A stretch of DNA of 64,000 nucleotides from Saccharospirillum alexandrii (GCF_004000275.1 NZ_RCIP01000001.1:674749-738748), one strand, 5' to 3'. Positions 41,083 to 50,621 are shown, numbered from the stretch's first letter. Notes: generated by a model not told the origin, from the sequence alone. A program made the numbers and translations.

Positions 41083-43998
41083 CTAACTCAGCGACTCTAC
41101 CTCAAAGCCCTTTCCGGCCAGCTCATCGGCATGCTTGCGATCGGTAACCACGGCTTTTGAAGCGTTGGCCTCATCAAAGTACGTCTCGGCAACGCGCTTC
41201 ACATCGGCCGCTGTTACGCCCAGCAAGGCCTCACGATAGGCTTTGCGGAACTCATCGGAGCGTCCGAAAAGTCGGTTCTGAAAGGCTTGCTTGGCTTCAC
41301 CGGCCGGTGAACCGGGCTTATCCATTGAGCTGATGACACCCAGAATCGAGGATTCGACCTGCTCCTGGTTAACGCCCTGCCCGGTTACCCAATCGAGACT
41401 GGCGCGGAAATCGTCCAGCGTGCCTTCAATCCTCGGGTCGCGGTAGGAGTAAAAGCGGAAGGTACCGGTGTTGCTGTCGTGCGACGCCCCACCACCGTAG
41501 GCTCCGCCCTGCTCACGGATTGTCCGGTGCAGGAAGTTATCGCGCAGTACGCCACCAAGAACCGTCAAAGGTGCTGAATCTTCATGACCCGGCATCACGG
41601 TTCTGTAGGCCGCTGAGCAGAAGTTCACCTGCGTGTTGACGCTCCAGGCGGTGTTTTGTTTGGGCATCAGCCAGTTGGCTGTCTGGGTGGTTGGCTCAAG
41701 ATTAGATTCCCGGTTTTGCATCCCCTGCTCTCTCAGCACACCGGTAAGCGAGTCCAGTTCGCCGGGTTCGGCAATCAACACCGCATGAGAACGCTGTTGC
41801 TGAATTTTCTGGTGCAAGCTGCTAATGCCGGCTAGCCACTCATTCAGGGCTGCCTGGTCATCAGAAAACGCATCGACCCAGCCTTTCACCCGACGAATGG
41901 CGGGTAAGCCGCCCATATCGTAGGTCAGTGCACTGGCGCGGGTATGGAAGGCGCTGCTGGTCTGCATGGCCAGCATATGGCCCTGACCGGTCACGCTTTG
42001 CTGACGCCGTGCACTCAGTTGTTTGAGCAAATCAAAGACGCGAGCGCTTTCATCGAAACGCGGCGCCGACCAATGCTGAGTCAGTATCTGGGTCAGTTCA
42101 TCGAGATGGCGCACCAGAGCCCTGCCGGAGAGCACCACATAGCCGGCGACCTCATCGGCGCTTTCCAGCGGGTTACGGAACTGACTGTAAAAACTGACGC
42201 TGCCTGTGCGGGCGGCCTGCCATTGCTGCATGGCCAGGTAATCCTTATCGCCGGCACCAATCTCGGTGAGTAAGGCGGTATACACCGGTAGCAGTGCCAG
42301 TTCGTCGGCGGTTAAGGCTGGCAGTGGCACAAACCACTGTTCATAGGCAATGCCATTGGTACCGGCGGTATAACGCGTGATGTCATCGCTGGCCACCGGG
42401 GCGATGCGTTTTACATCGGGCTTAACGTCGGCCAGCGTTACTTTGGGCAACAGACCGACATCGTCTTCCTGTTCCTGCCGGGCCTTCAACTTGCTGGCCT
42501 GCTCGACCAGGCGCTGTTTTTCTTCATCGGTCAGACTCGCCTGAATGCGGGCCAGGCGGGCCGCTTCGTTATCGAGCTGACGCTGGTGAAGTTCTGCATC
42601 GGGGCGCAGAGTCAGTCGCACCCGATGGACGTTATCAAGCAACAGCTTGCGAATCAGGCCTGGAATATAAGCCGGGTCCTGGCTGCGTTCGCGCAGAATG
42701 GCCAGAGTCGGGTCAATGTCGAGCGACTCCATCACCGAACCGCCATGCGTGGCCGCCCCAATGACCGAGAAGATCAGTTGCAGACCATAGGGCGCGCTGT
42801 CGCCGGTGATCTCGCGCTGCGACAGTTCCAGCTGATGCAGCATGGCTTCCACGTCTTCATAGGGCACACCGGTTTGTTCTACCTGCTCAAGCGTTTCGAT
42901 CACCAGACGTTCAAAATCGGCGGCTTTCTCTGGCTCACTGCCTTCCAGACCACAGAGAAACATCATTTCCCGGTTCGAGTCTTCAAGGCCGCACATCGGC
43001 GACGGGTTGCTGCCGATGTCGGTCTGTTCCAGTGCCTTACGCAACGGTGACGAGCTGTTATCGAGCAACACATCGCTCAGCAAGTGGGCTTCCAGCTGCC
43101 CCAGCAAATCAGTCGATTCGCCCAGTAACCAGCCCATAACATGGTGTGTCTTGCCGCTAAGATCACCGGGTTCGGCAGCATAGGCATTCTCAACCCGCAA
43201 AACCGAGTTGTAGCGACGTTCCAGCGGCACGGAAAGCTTGTGATCCAGGGCTTCAAACCGGTGCAACGCCTGGTCGTGGACCCGCCGTTGAACGTCTACA
43301 GCCGGGCGGTTGCCAAAGGTAAAAAAGGTCGCGTTGCTGGGGTGGTAATGCGTTTTATAGAAGGCTTTGAGGTCTTCGTAAGTCAGATCCGGAATCGCCT
43401 CCGGGTCGCCGCCACTGTTGAAGTGATAGGTATTGTTGGGAAACAGGTAATGTTTGGCCGCCTGATACAACTGACTGACCGGCGAACTCATGGCGCCCTT
43501 CATTTCATTGAACACCACCCCCTTGAACGTCAGCGGTGAAGCCGGGTTGTCGGGCTCAGTGAACTCCAGACGGTGCCCTTCCTGCAGAAAGTCGAGTTCG
43601 TTGAGGTTGGAAAAAAAAACCGCATCCAGATAGACGCTGAGCAGGTTTTCATAATCCTGATCGTTCTCACTGGCAAACGGATAAGCCGTCCAGTCACTGC
43701 TGGTCATTGCGTTCATAAAGGTATTCAGCGAACGCCGCGTCATCATGAAAAACGGATCACGCACTGGGAACTGTTCGCTGCCACACAAAGCCGTGTGCTC
43801 AAGAATGTGAGCGACCCCGGAAGAATCTTTTGGCATGGTGCGCAACGCCACCATAAAGACGTTTTCCGGGTTATCGGAACTGATGTGAAAATGGTCGGCC
43901 CCGGTCGCGCGATGCCGGTAATGTTCCAGCGTCACATTCAGTGAGTCGATGGTGCGGGATTCGATGGCGTCGAAAGCGGTGTGCGCATTAAGAGTCAT
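41083..43998 (-). CDS. M16C family zinc metalloprotease (PreP-like)
   Basis: 971 aa cytoplasmic inverzincin. The inverted zinc motif HxxEH is HILEH (His64, Glu67, His68), with the distal Glu expected about 75-80 residues later (NLNELDFLQEG). The two-half architecture with a linker of coiled helices (about 480-530) and the C-terminal REQGGAYGGGASHDSNTG loop match presequence protease/eupitrilysin relatives. These degrade peptides inside a closed chamber. No signal peptide is seen, so it likely clears cytoplasmic peptides. It is divergent from rapA, with 243 bases between. Confidence 0.9.
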   Translation of the reverse strand: MTLNAHTAFDAIESRTIDSLNVTLEHYRHRATGADHFHISSDNPENVFMVALRTMPKDSSGVAHILEHTALCGSEQFPVRDPFFMMTRRSLNTFMNAMTSSDWTAYPFASENDQDYENLLSVYLDAVFFSNLNELDFLQEGHRLEFTEPDNPASPLTFKGVVFNEMKGAMSSPVSQLYQAAKHYLFPNNTYHFNSGGDPEAIPDLTYEDLKAFYKTHYHPSNATFFTFGNRPAVDVQRRVHDQALHRFEALDHKLSVPLERRYNSVLRVENAYAAEPGDLSGKTHHVMGWLLGESTDLLGQLEAHLLSDVLLDNSSSPLRKALEQTDIGSNPSPMCGLEDSNREMMFLCGLEGSEPEKAADFERLVIETLEQVEQTGVPYEDVEAMLHQLELSQREITGDSAPYGLQLIFSVIGAATHGGSVMESLDIDPTLAILRERSQDPAYIPGLIRKLLLDNVHRVRLTLRPDAELHQRQLDNEAARLARIQASLTDEEKQRLVEQASKLKARQEQEDDVGLLPKVTLADVKPDVKRIAPVASDDITRYTAGTNGIAYEQWFVPLPALTADELALLPVYTALLTEIGAGDKDYLAMQQWQAARTGSVSFYSQFRNPLESADEVAGYVVLSGRALVRHLDELTQILTQHWSAPRFDESARVFDLLKQLSARRQQSVTGQGHMLAMQTSSAFHTRASALTYDMGGLPAIRRVKGWVDAFSDDQAALNEWLAGISSLHQKIQQQRSHAVLIAEPGELDSLTGVLREQGMQNRESNLEPTTQTANWLMPKQNTAWSVNTQVNFCSAAYRTVMPGHEDSAPLTVLGGVLRDNFLHRTIREQGGAYGGGASHDSNTGTFRFYSYRDPRIEGTLDDFRASLDWVTGQGVNQEQVESSILGVISSMDKPGSPAGEAKQAFQNRLFGRSDEFRKAYREALLGVTAADVKRVAETYFDEANASKAVVTDRKHADELAGKGFEVESLS

Positions 43999-44241
43999 AC
44001 AGCGAAAATACCTTGATTAATGTACCCCTAATAATGGGGCATAGGGACCAACTGGCAAGCCCCAAATGCATGATTTTGCACTCTTATGACCATCGAACCA
44101 GGCTATCGCTCTGGTGAATCCGACAAACAGACGTTGTTTTACTAGACTGATAGTCATCGAATCACGCCAATTCGCGGTTATCTCTTTCAAGACTCGACAG
44201 ATTCCGTAGAATAGCGGCCCTTTTGGGGATACGAGGACGCC

Positions 44242-46902
44242 ATGTCAGACTTTATACAGGGCCAGCGCTGGCTGGCTGATGGTGAGCCCGAGCTTGGGCT
44301 CGGGATGGTTCAAGGTACCGATGCGCGTACCGTCACTCTCTATTTCCCTGCCGTCGATGATGAGCGCTGCTATGCGTTGCGCCAACCTCCCCTGACCCGC
44401 ATCCGCTTCGAGCGGGGCGAGGAATTCCAGCGTCGCGATCAGCGCAAGGCGGAAGTTAAGGCGGTGCACGATCTCAACGGGCTCCATGTGTACGAAACGC
44501 TCGATGGCGAAATGGTACCGGAAACCGAACTGGCCGATACGCTGGACAGAAACAGCCCGCTGACCCGGCTGATGACCGGCCAGACCGATCACCCCAACTG
44601 GTTCAATTTTCGTGCAGCCCTCAATGCCGGGCATCAGGCCATCTGGTCGGCGCACTTGAACGGCCTGCTCGGGACTCGTTCCGCTTTACTACCGCATCAG
44701 CTGTATGTGGCAAAACAGGCGACTGAACGCACCCGGGTTCGTGCCCTGTTGTCCGATGAAGTGGGGCTGGGTAAAACCATAGAAGCCGGGTTGATCATCA
44801 ACCGCCTGTTGCAGCAAGGCCGGGCCAGTCGGGTACTGATTGCCGTGCCCGATGCTCTTCAGGCACAGTGGCTGGTTGAGCTGGTGCGCCGTTTCTCCCT
44901 GCACTGTGAGTTCTATCAGTCGGAAGACCACGATTTTGGCATGGGTCAGGTGCATCTGATCCCGCACCGGTTATTGAACGACATCGAAGAAATGCCCTGG
45001 ATTACTGCCCAGGAATGGGATGTCTTGGTAGTTGACGAGGCGCATCATCTGTCGCTCGATGACGCTGAAGGCCTGGATGACACCGAAAGCTGGGTGGCGC
45101 TCGCCCGAAAAACTCCCCATTTGCTGTTATTGACGGCCACACCGGAGCAATTGGGCCAGGAAGCGCATTTTCAGCGGCTGCAATTGCTTGATGCCTCTCG
45201 CTTTACCCGCTTTGAAGATTACCAGGCCGATGAGTCCCACTTTATTGAACTGTCTTCGGTTGCAACTGCTCTGTACAACGACGACATCGACGACGCCCTG
45301 CTCGACCGACTGGCTTCACTGGGTATTGAGTGGCATAACGACAGCCGACGCGCCCTAGCCGATGTACTGGACCGTCATGGACCGGGCCGCGTTGTTTACC
45401 GCAACACCCGGCGTGGTGTCTCCGGCTTTTTCCCGCGTGAGGTGCATACCCACCCGGCAGAATCTGAAGCTCAGCGTCAGCAGTGGCTGGTTGACTGGCT
45501 GAAAGCCAACCGGACTGAGAAAGTATTGCTGATCACCCAGACCGCAGAGGTTGCCCAGGAACTGTCGCACCATCTCTGGCATGACCACGGCCTGGAATCA
45601 ACCGCCTTTCATGAAGGGCTGAACCTGATCGAACGTGATCGCGCCGCTGCTCACTTCGCCAACGATGAAGACGGTGCCCAGATTCTGGTGTGCTCTGAAA
45701 TTGGCGGTGAAGGCCGCAACTTTCAGTTCAGTCACCATCTGGTACTGTGGGACCTGCCTCACCACCCGGACGTACTCGAACAGCGCATCGGCCGGCTGGA
45801 CCGCATCGGGCAAGACCAGACGATTCACATCCACCTGCCCTTTTTGCCTGACGGCCCCGATGCCGTGCGCCTGCGCTGGTATCACGACGTGCTTGGCTGT
45901 ATCGAAACGCTGCAGCCGGCCGCCGGTGCCATCCACGAGCGCTTTGCTGACATCTGGTTCGCTAATCCGGATGACAGTGCCCTGACGACGGAAGTCCGGC
46001 AATCGCTGGATGACCTGAACCGGGAGCTTGAATCCGGCCGCGACGTCATGCTGGAACTGAATTCCTGCCGGCAACCCGAAGCAGACGAACTCGCCATTCA
46101 GGTCGCCGAGCTGGAGCAGAATACGGCGGAAAACGTTGTGGAAATGGCTGCCAACCTGCTCAACCTGCATTTTGAGACGCTGGATGACGGCATTTTCGAG
46201 CTGATACCGTCAGACAACATGATGATTCCGGTTATTCCCGGCATTCCGGAAGGCGGTGCGGTCATAACCTTTGACCGTCAACGGGCCATGGCGCGTGAGG
46301 ATGTGCTCTTTGTCTCATGGGAGCACCCACTGATTGTGGGGCTGTTGGACATCCTGTCCGGCACCCAGCTCGGTCAGGCCAGTGTTGCCCTGCTTGAGAC
46401 CAAACAGGTACCCGCCGGCCAGGTGTTGCTGGAAGTTCAATGGCAAATTGCCATTCCGCCACGGCTTGCCCACGCGCTCAAACCATACCTGAACCACAAC
46501 CTGCTGCGCACCCTCACCCTGGAAGGTGGTACCGCCGATCTGTCGTCGGCGCTGACGGAAGCGTCGCTCGCCCCTCAGATCAAAACGTTGCCAGTCAAGA
46601 TGGTGCGCAAACTGATTCAATCGGCCAAAGAACGTATACCGCCCATTTACGACGTTGGCCTGGGCCACGCCAAGGCACAATTCGATGTTGCGGTAGCGGA
46701 AGCCCGACGCGAACACGAGGCCGCCAGTGTCGCCAAGATCGAACGCACGCGTTACCTGGCCAGCGTTAACCCGCTGGTGAATGAACAGGATGTGGTGAAA
46801 GCCGAAATGCAGGCAGAGATGCAGCGCCAGGCCTGGGATGATGTCGAATTGCAGCCGGTCGGTGTGCGGATGATTCTGTGCGCCCCGCCGGGTACCGTCT
46901 GA
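44242..46902 (+). CDS. rapA: RNA polymerase-associated helicase RapA
   Basis: 886 aa Swi2/Snf2-type ATPase that binds RNA polymerase and helps to recycle it, releasing stalled complexes. It has the N-terminal Tudor-like domains (QRWLADGEPELGLGMVQG), helicase motif I SDEVGLGKTIEAG, DEAH in VVDEAHHL, LTATPEQ, SEIGGEGRNFQF and QRIGRLDRIGQ. It is somewhat shorter than E. coli RapA (968), with the shortening in the C-terminal third. A hairpin follows about 40 bases after its stop. The start ATG 44242 lies behind GAGGAC. Confidence 0.93.
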   Translation: MSDFIQGQRWLADGEPELGLGMVQGTDARTVTLYFPAVDDERCYALRQPPLTRIRFERGEEFQRRDQRKAEVKAVHDLNGLHVYETLDGEMVPETELADTLDRNSPLTRLMTGQTDHPNWFNFRAALNAGHQAIWSAHLNGLLGTRSALLPHQLYVAKQATERTRVRALLSDEVGLGKTIEAGLIINRLLQQGRASRVLIAVPDALQAQWLVELVRRFSLHCEFYQSEDHDFGMGQVHLIPHRLLNDIEEMPWITAQEWDVLVVDEAHHLSLDDAEGLDDTESWVALARKTPHLLLLTATPEQLGQEAHFQRLQLLDASRFTRFEDYQADESHFIELSSVATALYNDDIDDALLDRLASLGIEWHNDSRRALADVLDRHGPGRVVYRNTRRGVSGFFPREVHTHPAESEAQRQQWLVDWLKANRTEKVLLITQTAEVAQELSHHLWHDHGLESTAFHEGLNLIERDRAAAHFANDEDGAQILVCSEIGGEGRNFQFSHHLVLWDLPHHPDVLEQRIGRLDRIGQDQTIHIHLPFLPDGPDAVRLRWYHDVLGCIETLQPAAGAIHERFADIWFANPDDSALTTEVRQSLDDLNRELESGRDVMLELNSCRQPEADELAIQVAELEQNTAENVVEMAANLLNLHFETLDDGIFELIPSDNMMIPVIPGIPEGGAVITFDRQRAMAREDVLFVSWEHPLIVGLLDILSGTQLGQASVALLETKQVPAGQVLLEVQWQIAIPPRLAHALKPYLNHNLLRTLTLEGGTADLSSALTEASLAPQIKTLPVKMVRKLIQSAKERIPPIYDVGLGHAKAQFDVAVAEARREHEAASVAKIERTRYLASVNPLVNEQDVVKAEMQAEMQRQAWDDVELQPVGVRMILCAPPGTV

Positions 46903-46941
46903 CCCGCTAGGCCAGCCCTATACACAAAACATACAGAAGCA

Positions 46942-46966
46942 ATGGCCGTCAGTGAGTGGCGGCCAT
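46942..46966 (+). terminator. Possible terminator of rapA
   Basis: Stem ATGGCCG (46942-46948) with CGGCCAT (46960-46966) and an 11-base loop. The tail is not T-rich (AGACTTTCTGG), so termination is uncertain. Confidence 0.4.
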
Positions 46967-47021
46967 AGACTTTCTGGTTTAGTGTGAAACGACCCTTCGC
47001 TAAAAAAGAACAACAAAAGCC

Positions 47022-47813
47022 ATGAAGGAAACCGTACTGATTGAGCGTCTGGAAGATGGGCTTGCCCGGGTGATTATTAACAAGCCCGAGACAGGTAATG
47101 CCTACGACGATGAAATGATTTGCACCCTGGTCACCGCGCTGGATGATCTGGCCGACGATGCCTCACTGAAGCTGATTTGGCTCAGTGGCAAGGGTGCGCA
47201 TTTTTGCAGTGGGCCCGATAGGCAATGGTTGAAACGTCGTGAAGGCGTTGGCCGTGCCGAGCACCAACAGGACGCGGAACAGATGTCGCGACTGCTGGAG
47301 ACGCTGTACCAGTTCCCGGTGCCGGTTCTGTTGACCGTGCGCGGTGAGGTAAATGCGGTGGCAGTCGGCATTGCCTGCTGTTGCGATATGGTGCTAGCCA
47401 GTGAAAAAACCTCATTCTGCATTACGGAATCGCTGTTTGGCCAGGTACCTGCGCTCAGCAGCCCCTACCTGACCAAGGCTCTTGGCGAACGCGCCGCCAA
47501 ATATTATTCGCTGACTGGGGAAATAATGGACGCCTACACCGCGACCCGCCTGGGGTTGGTGCATCGGCTGATACCCGGCGATGAACTGGAAGCGGTCGCC
47601 ACCGTGCTGGCGCGTGGTATTCTGTCTCGCAGCCAGAACTCCCTGCAAGTCACCAAGGCAACCTTCAACCTGGTAGCCAATGAGCCCTACGACGAAGCCC
47701 TGCTGGAAACCATGATCGAATGCTCAACGGACGTGCGGCTGACCCAGTCGGAGACACTTCGAAAGCGGCGGACCAATGGTCGCGCAACCCCCATCAGTCC
47801 AGAAAAGGACTAG
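47022..47813 (+). CDS. Enoyl-CoA hydratase family protein, LiuC/AtuE-like
   Basis: 263 aa crotonase-fold enzyme. The oxyanion-hole segment is SGKGAHFCSGPD (about 55-66). EKTSFCITESLFGQVPALSSPYL carries the C-side catalytic Glu (in TESLFG) and resembles methylglutaconyl- or carboxygeranoyl-CoA hydratases of leucine and acyclic-terpene breakdown. The other catalytic Glu (E144 in rat hydratase) seems to be replaced by Gly in AVGIACCCD. The substrate is therefore uncertain and general beta-oxidation is less likely. It ends tail to tail with psrA, the two stops sharing CTAG. No liu cluster surrounds it. Confidence 0.8.
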   Translation: MKETVLIERLEDGLARVIINKPETGNAYDDEMICTLVTALDDLADDASLKLIWLSGKGAHFCSGPDRQWLKRREGVGRAEHQQDAEQMSRLLETLYQFPVPVLLTVRGEVNAVAVGIACCCDMVLASEKTSFCITESLFGQVPALSSPYLTKALGERAAKYYSLTGEIMDAYTATRLGLVHRLIPGDELEAVATVLARGILSRSQNSLQVTKATFNLVANEPYDEALLETMIECSTDVRLTQSETLRKRRTNGRATPISPEKD

Positions 47814-48439
47814 CGCTCAAGCGCAGCCGCCAAAAACGGTATCAACTGATTCATCACATCCTCGACGCCAGAATCTTCGCCCGTATCGGCCATCGACATG
47901 TCTCGCAGCACTTCAATGCTCGACATGGTGAACACGCAGGCGCCGATGGCGAAATGAATGCGCCAGAATATTTCGCGGGGCGAGAGTTCCGGGTGGGCCG
48001 CGCGCAGATACAAGATGAAGCGGCTGTAAGTCTGGTGATAGTGCTCTTTCAGAAAACGACGCAAATGACCCTGAGCCTGGGTATACGCCAAGCCTAACAG
48101 GCGCATGAACACCGACAGCTTGCGAGTGCCAACCGTGGAGTGAACACCGGTCAGCATGGTTCGGGCGAGCACATCGAGCACATCGTGGAGGCTGGGTTCC
48201 GGGACCGCTGCCGCCATGACGGTCAGCTCTTTATCCAGTTTGCTGCAAAAGGGGCTCAGAAAGCGCGCAAAAACAGCCTGAATCAGGTCTTTCTTCGAGC
48301 CGAAATGGTAGTTCACTGCGGCCAGGTTAACCTTGGCACGGGTGGTGATCATTCTTAAGGAGGTTTCGGCAAACCCCTTCTCAGCGAAGAGTTCTTCGGC
48401 TGAGTCCAGAATGCGGGTGACGGTATCGGCTTGGCTCAT
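47810..48439 (-). CDS. psrA: TetR-family fatty-acid regulator PsrA
   Basis: 209 aa. Its N-terminus closely follows Pseudomonas PsrA as I remember it: ILDSAEELFAEKGFAETSLRMITTRAKVNLAAVNYHFGSKKDLIQAVF, broken here only by conservative changes, and then FMRLLGLAYTQAQGHLRRFL in the ligand domain. PsrA represses its own gene, beta-oxidation genes and etf genes, and is released by long-chain acyl ligands; in Pseudomonas it also activates rpoS. Tandem operator-like palindromes lie about 93-115 bases upstream of the ATG and recur in front of the etf genes in this window. Confidence 0.85.
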   Translation of the reverse strand: MSQADTVTRILDSAEELFAEKGFAETSLRMITTRAKVNLAAVNYHFGSKKDLIQAVFARFLSPFCSKLDKELTVMAAAVPEPSLHDVLDVLARTMLTGVHSTVGTRKLSVFMRLLGLAYTQAQGHLRRFLKEHYHQTYSRFILYLRAAHPELSPREIFWRIHFAIGACVFTMSSIEVLRDMSMADTGEDSGVEDVMNQLIPFLAAALER

Positions 48440-48531
48440 GGTTCGGTCTCGGATATGGCAAAGGCGAGGCTGACGACAACCCCAGTCACTGGTTACTCGT
48501 TAACGATTGGCGTTTATGGTTTCGTGCGATT

Positions 48532-48553
48532 GTTTAAAACGCCCGTTTAAAAC
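48532..48553. promoter_or_regulatory. Candidate PsrA autoregulatory operator
   Basis: Two copies of GTTTAAAAC (48532-48540 and 48545-48553) are separated by GCCC. Their junction gives AAAC-GCCC-GTTT (48537-48548), which fits the PsrA core AAAC-N4-GTTT. The same GTTTAAAAC unit occurs at 7332-7340 in the etf region. It lies in the 355-base gap between psrA and the BI-1 gene, which otherwise holds no gene. Confidence 0.6.
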
Positions 48554-48735
48554 AAGAATATACATGACTTATGGCCGGTTTGCAGGCCTTTTTCATCCGG
48601 TCGGACAGGTATAGGTCCTCACTCGCAGTTCACGCAGCGCCCGGGGTGTAAAAACACCGATCGAAGCTGACACTCAGGGGCGTATCCTGTACTGTCAACG
48701 GCAGGTATAGCTGGCGTGCTGGCAACCGATATCGC

Positions 48736-48761
48736 TTGAAAAACGGCATCCGGCCTATACT
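48736..48761 (+). promoter_or_regulatory. Possible promoter of the BI-1 gene
   Basis: TTGAAA (48736-48741) and TATACT (48756-48761) lie 14 bases apart, shorter than ideal; the CTTGAA register gives 15. The -10 is 33 bases before the ATG at 48795. Confidence 0.4.
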
Positions 48762-48794
48762 ATTGACTCGGGTTCACATTATGGAGGTTTGCCC

Positions 48795-49463
48795 ATGGCT
48801 GACTATCAAGGTACCGTCACGTCGCGTTCGGAATCGGCGCTGGCGACCAATAAAGTACTACGAAATACCTATCTGCTGTTGTCGATGACACTGGTGTTCA
48901 GTGCCGTTACGGCAATGATCGCCATGGCCGTCGGAATGCCTCAGGGTGGTGCGCTGATCATGATGCTGGCTGCTATCGGCATCGTCTGGTTTGTACTGCC
49001 ACGCGCGTACAACTCGAGCATGGGCATTGTCTGGACCTTCGCCTTCGCAGGCCTGATGGGTGCCAGCCTGGGCCCCATGCTGACCGCTTACCTGGCGCTG
49101 GCCAATGGCCCGTCCATCGTCGCGCAAGCGTTGGGTGGCACGGCACTGGTCACCTTCGGTCTGTCGGCTTATGCCGTAACCACGAAGAAAGACTTCAGCT
49201 TCCTGGGCGGCTTTGTCATGGTTGGTATGATTGTCGCGCTGGTCGCGATTCTGGCTAACCTGTTTCTGGCGATTCCTGCACTGAGCCTGGCCATTTCTGC
49301 CGGCGTGGTATTGCTGATGTCGCTGCTGATCCTGTTTGACACAAGCCGCATTGTGAACGGTGGTGAAACCAACTACGTTCGCGCGACGGTGTCACTGTAC
49401 CTCGACATCTACAACCTCTTTGTTCACCTGCTGGTGCTGGTCGGCGCTCTGTCCGACGACTGA
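48795..49463 (+). CDS. Bax inhibitor-1/YccA family membrane protein
   Basis: 222 aa from ATG 48795, preferred over an in-frame TTG at 48789 because GGAGG (48783-48787) lies 7 bases before the ATG but only 1 base before the TTG. Seven membrane helices are visible. The C-terminal VSLYLDIYNLFVHLL segment with two Asp residues (the second close to the end, SDD) is characteristic of BI-1 proteins. E. coli YccA is an FtsH substrate that modulates FtsH; family members are proposed to leak calcium. It is monocistronic, bounded by a strong terminator. Confidence 0.9.
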   Translation: MADYQGTVTSRSESALATNKVLRNTYLLLSMTLVFSAVTAMIAMAVGMPQGGALIMMLAAIGIVWFVLPRAYNSSMGIVWTFAFAGLMGASLGPMLTAYLALANGPSIVAQALGGTALVTFGLSAYAVTTKKDFSFLGGFVMVGMIVALVAILANLFLAIPALSLAISAGVVLLMSLLILFDTSRIVNGGETNYVRATVSLYLDIYNLFVHLLVLVGALSDD

Positions 49464-49486
49464 CCGGGGCGAACCGACTGGAAGAC

Positions 49487-49512
49487 AAAGGCCGCTTACA
49501 GCGGCCTTTTTT
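49487..49512 (+). terminator. Rho-independent terminator of the BI-1 gene
   Basis: Stem AAAGGCCGC (49487-49495) with GCGGCCTTT (49501-49509), a 5-base loop and a T run to 49512. It lies just before tusD. Confidence 0.9.
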
Positions 49513-49532
49513 GTGTGTGATATGATGCGCCC

Positions 49533-49922
49533 ATGAACATTCAACTGAACCTTTATCAGGCACCCTGGCACCATGTGAGCCAACGGGATGCCCTCGCCTT
49601 CGCCCGAGCTTGCCTTGCCCGGGGAGACCGGATTGAGCGCGTGTTCTTCTATATGGATGCCGTCTATGTCGGGTTGATGACTCAGTCTCCGGCCTCCGAT
49701 GAAGTCGACCTGAAACAAGCCTGGCTCGACTTCGCCGCTGAATCCGGCTGCGAGTTATTGCTGTGCATTGCGGCCTCGGCCAACCGTGGGTTACTGAATG
49801 ACACCGAAGCCCAACGCTATCAAAGCCCTGTATCTACCGTCAGAGAGCCCTTTCAGCTGGCGGGTTTGGGCCAGTGGGCACTGGGCTATGGTGAAGCCGA
49901 CAATGTAGTGAGTTTTCGATGA
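49533..49922 (+). CDS. tusD: Sulfurtransferase TusD
   Basis: 129 aa DsrE-fold protein. It is the sulfur-accepting subunit of the TusBCD complex, which passes persulfide sulfur from TusA to TusE for 2-thiouridine at tRNA position 34. The active Cys lies in ELLLCIAASANRG (about residue 78), as in E. coli. RVFFYMDAVY is a typical N-terminal motif. It is the first gene of tusD-C-B and overlaps tusC by ATGA. Confidence 0.93.
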   Translation: MNIQLNLYQAPWHHVSQRDALAFARACLARGDRIERVFFYMDAVYVGLMTQSPASDEVDLKQAWLDFAAESGCELLLCIAASANRGLLNDTEAQRYQSPVSTVREPFQLAGLGQWALGYGEADNVVSFR

Positions 49923-50308
49923 ATACGACCCTCGATTCAACAATGGAGCCAGGCTCAGACCACTTTGACACCCTGGTGCTGATTACCCGCCCGCCTTACC
50001 AGGGCCGGCAGAGTGAGGAAATACTGGAAGCGGTGATGAGCCTTGCGTTGTTCGACCGTGACCATGCGGTGGTTTTTTTTGATCAGGGTCTTGGCTGGCT
50101 GGCCGAGGGACAAGCGCCCAGTGAAAGTAAGAGCCTGAACAAGCAACTGAGTGCACTGCCAATGTACGGCAGCGAAGCCCTGTTTTACTGCGCCAATCAT
50201 CAACACCGGGTGCTGGGACAGGACATTCACCGGGATGACATTCAGGCCTGCTCACTGGCTCAGTTGGCTTACTGGCTGCGGTATGCCCGCTACGTGGAGG
50301 TTTTCTGA
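49919..50308 (+). CDS. tusC: Sulfur relay protein TusC
   Basis: 129 aa DsrF-type subunit of the TusBCD heterohexamer. RPPYQGRQSEEILEAVMSLALFDRDHAVVFFDQG is the conserved N-terminal block, here with a slightly longer N-terminal tail than E. coli TusC (119 aa). It overlaps tusD (ATGA) and tusB (one base). Structural role without a catalytic Cys of its own. Confidence 0.92.
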   Translation: MNTTLDSTMEPGSDHFDTLVLITRPPYQGRQSEEILEAVMSLALFDRDHAVVFFDQGLGWLAEGQAPSESKSLNKQLSALPMYGSEALFYCANHQHRVLGQDIHRDDIQACSLAQLAYWLRYARYVEVF

Positions 50309-50571
50309 TGGCCCTGCTGACGCTGACGGCCGTACCGGGCGAGGCACAACGGGAACTCTTTGATCTCTGGCTGCAAGCCGGTGACGTGATTTTGTTGCGC
50401 GAAGATGCCCGCCCGCTGATGTGGCAGCCTAACCCGACGCCAGCCCGCGGCTGCATCCGCCAGGCCGATACCGATGCGTTGGGTGGCCAGCGCCACCCGG
50501 ACTGGGCGGTCATCAGCGATCAGGAATGGGCCGATCTGATCGCCGAACATCAACCGCAACTGACCTGGTAA
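50308..50571 (+). CDS. tusB: Sulfur relay protein TusB
   Basis: 87 aa DsrH-type subunit, smallest of TusBCD. It is weakly conserved. GDVILLREDARPL and the C-terminal SDQEWADLIAEHQPQLTW agree with the family, and position confirms it. The start overlaps the tusC stop by one base. Confidence 0.88.
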   Translation: MALLTLTAVPGEAQRELFDLWLQAGDVILLREDARPLMWQPNPTPARGCIRQADTDALGGQRHPDWAVISDQEWADLIAEHQPQLTW

Positions 50572-50621
50572 TGCCAGCCCCTGACACCCATTCAACACCA
50601 CAGAAAACCTGAGTGAACGCG

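Noticed and set aside
44245-46716. Several long reverse-strand ORFs inside rapA (up to 190 aa)
   Set aside because: They lie within a clear Swi2/Snf2 gene and their residues show no domain or ribosome site; they are shadows of GC-rich codons.
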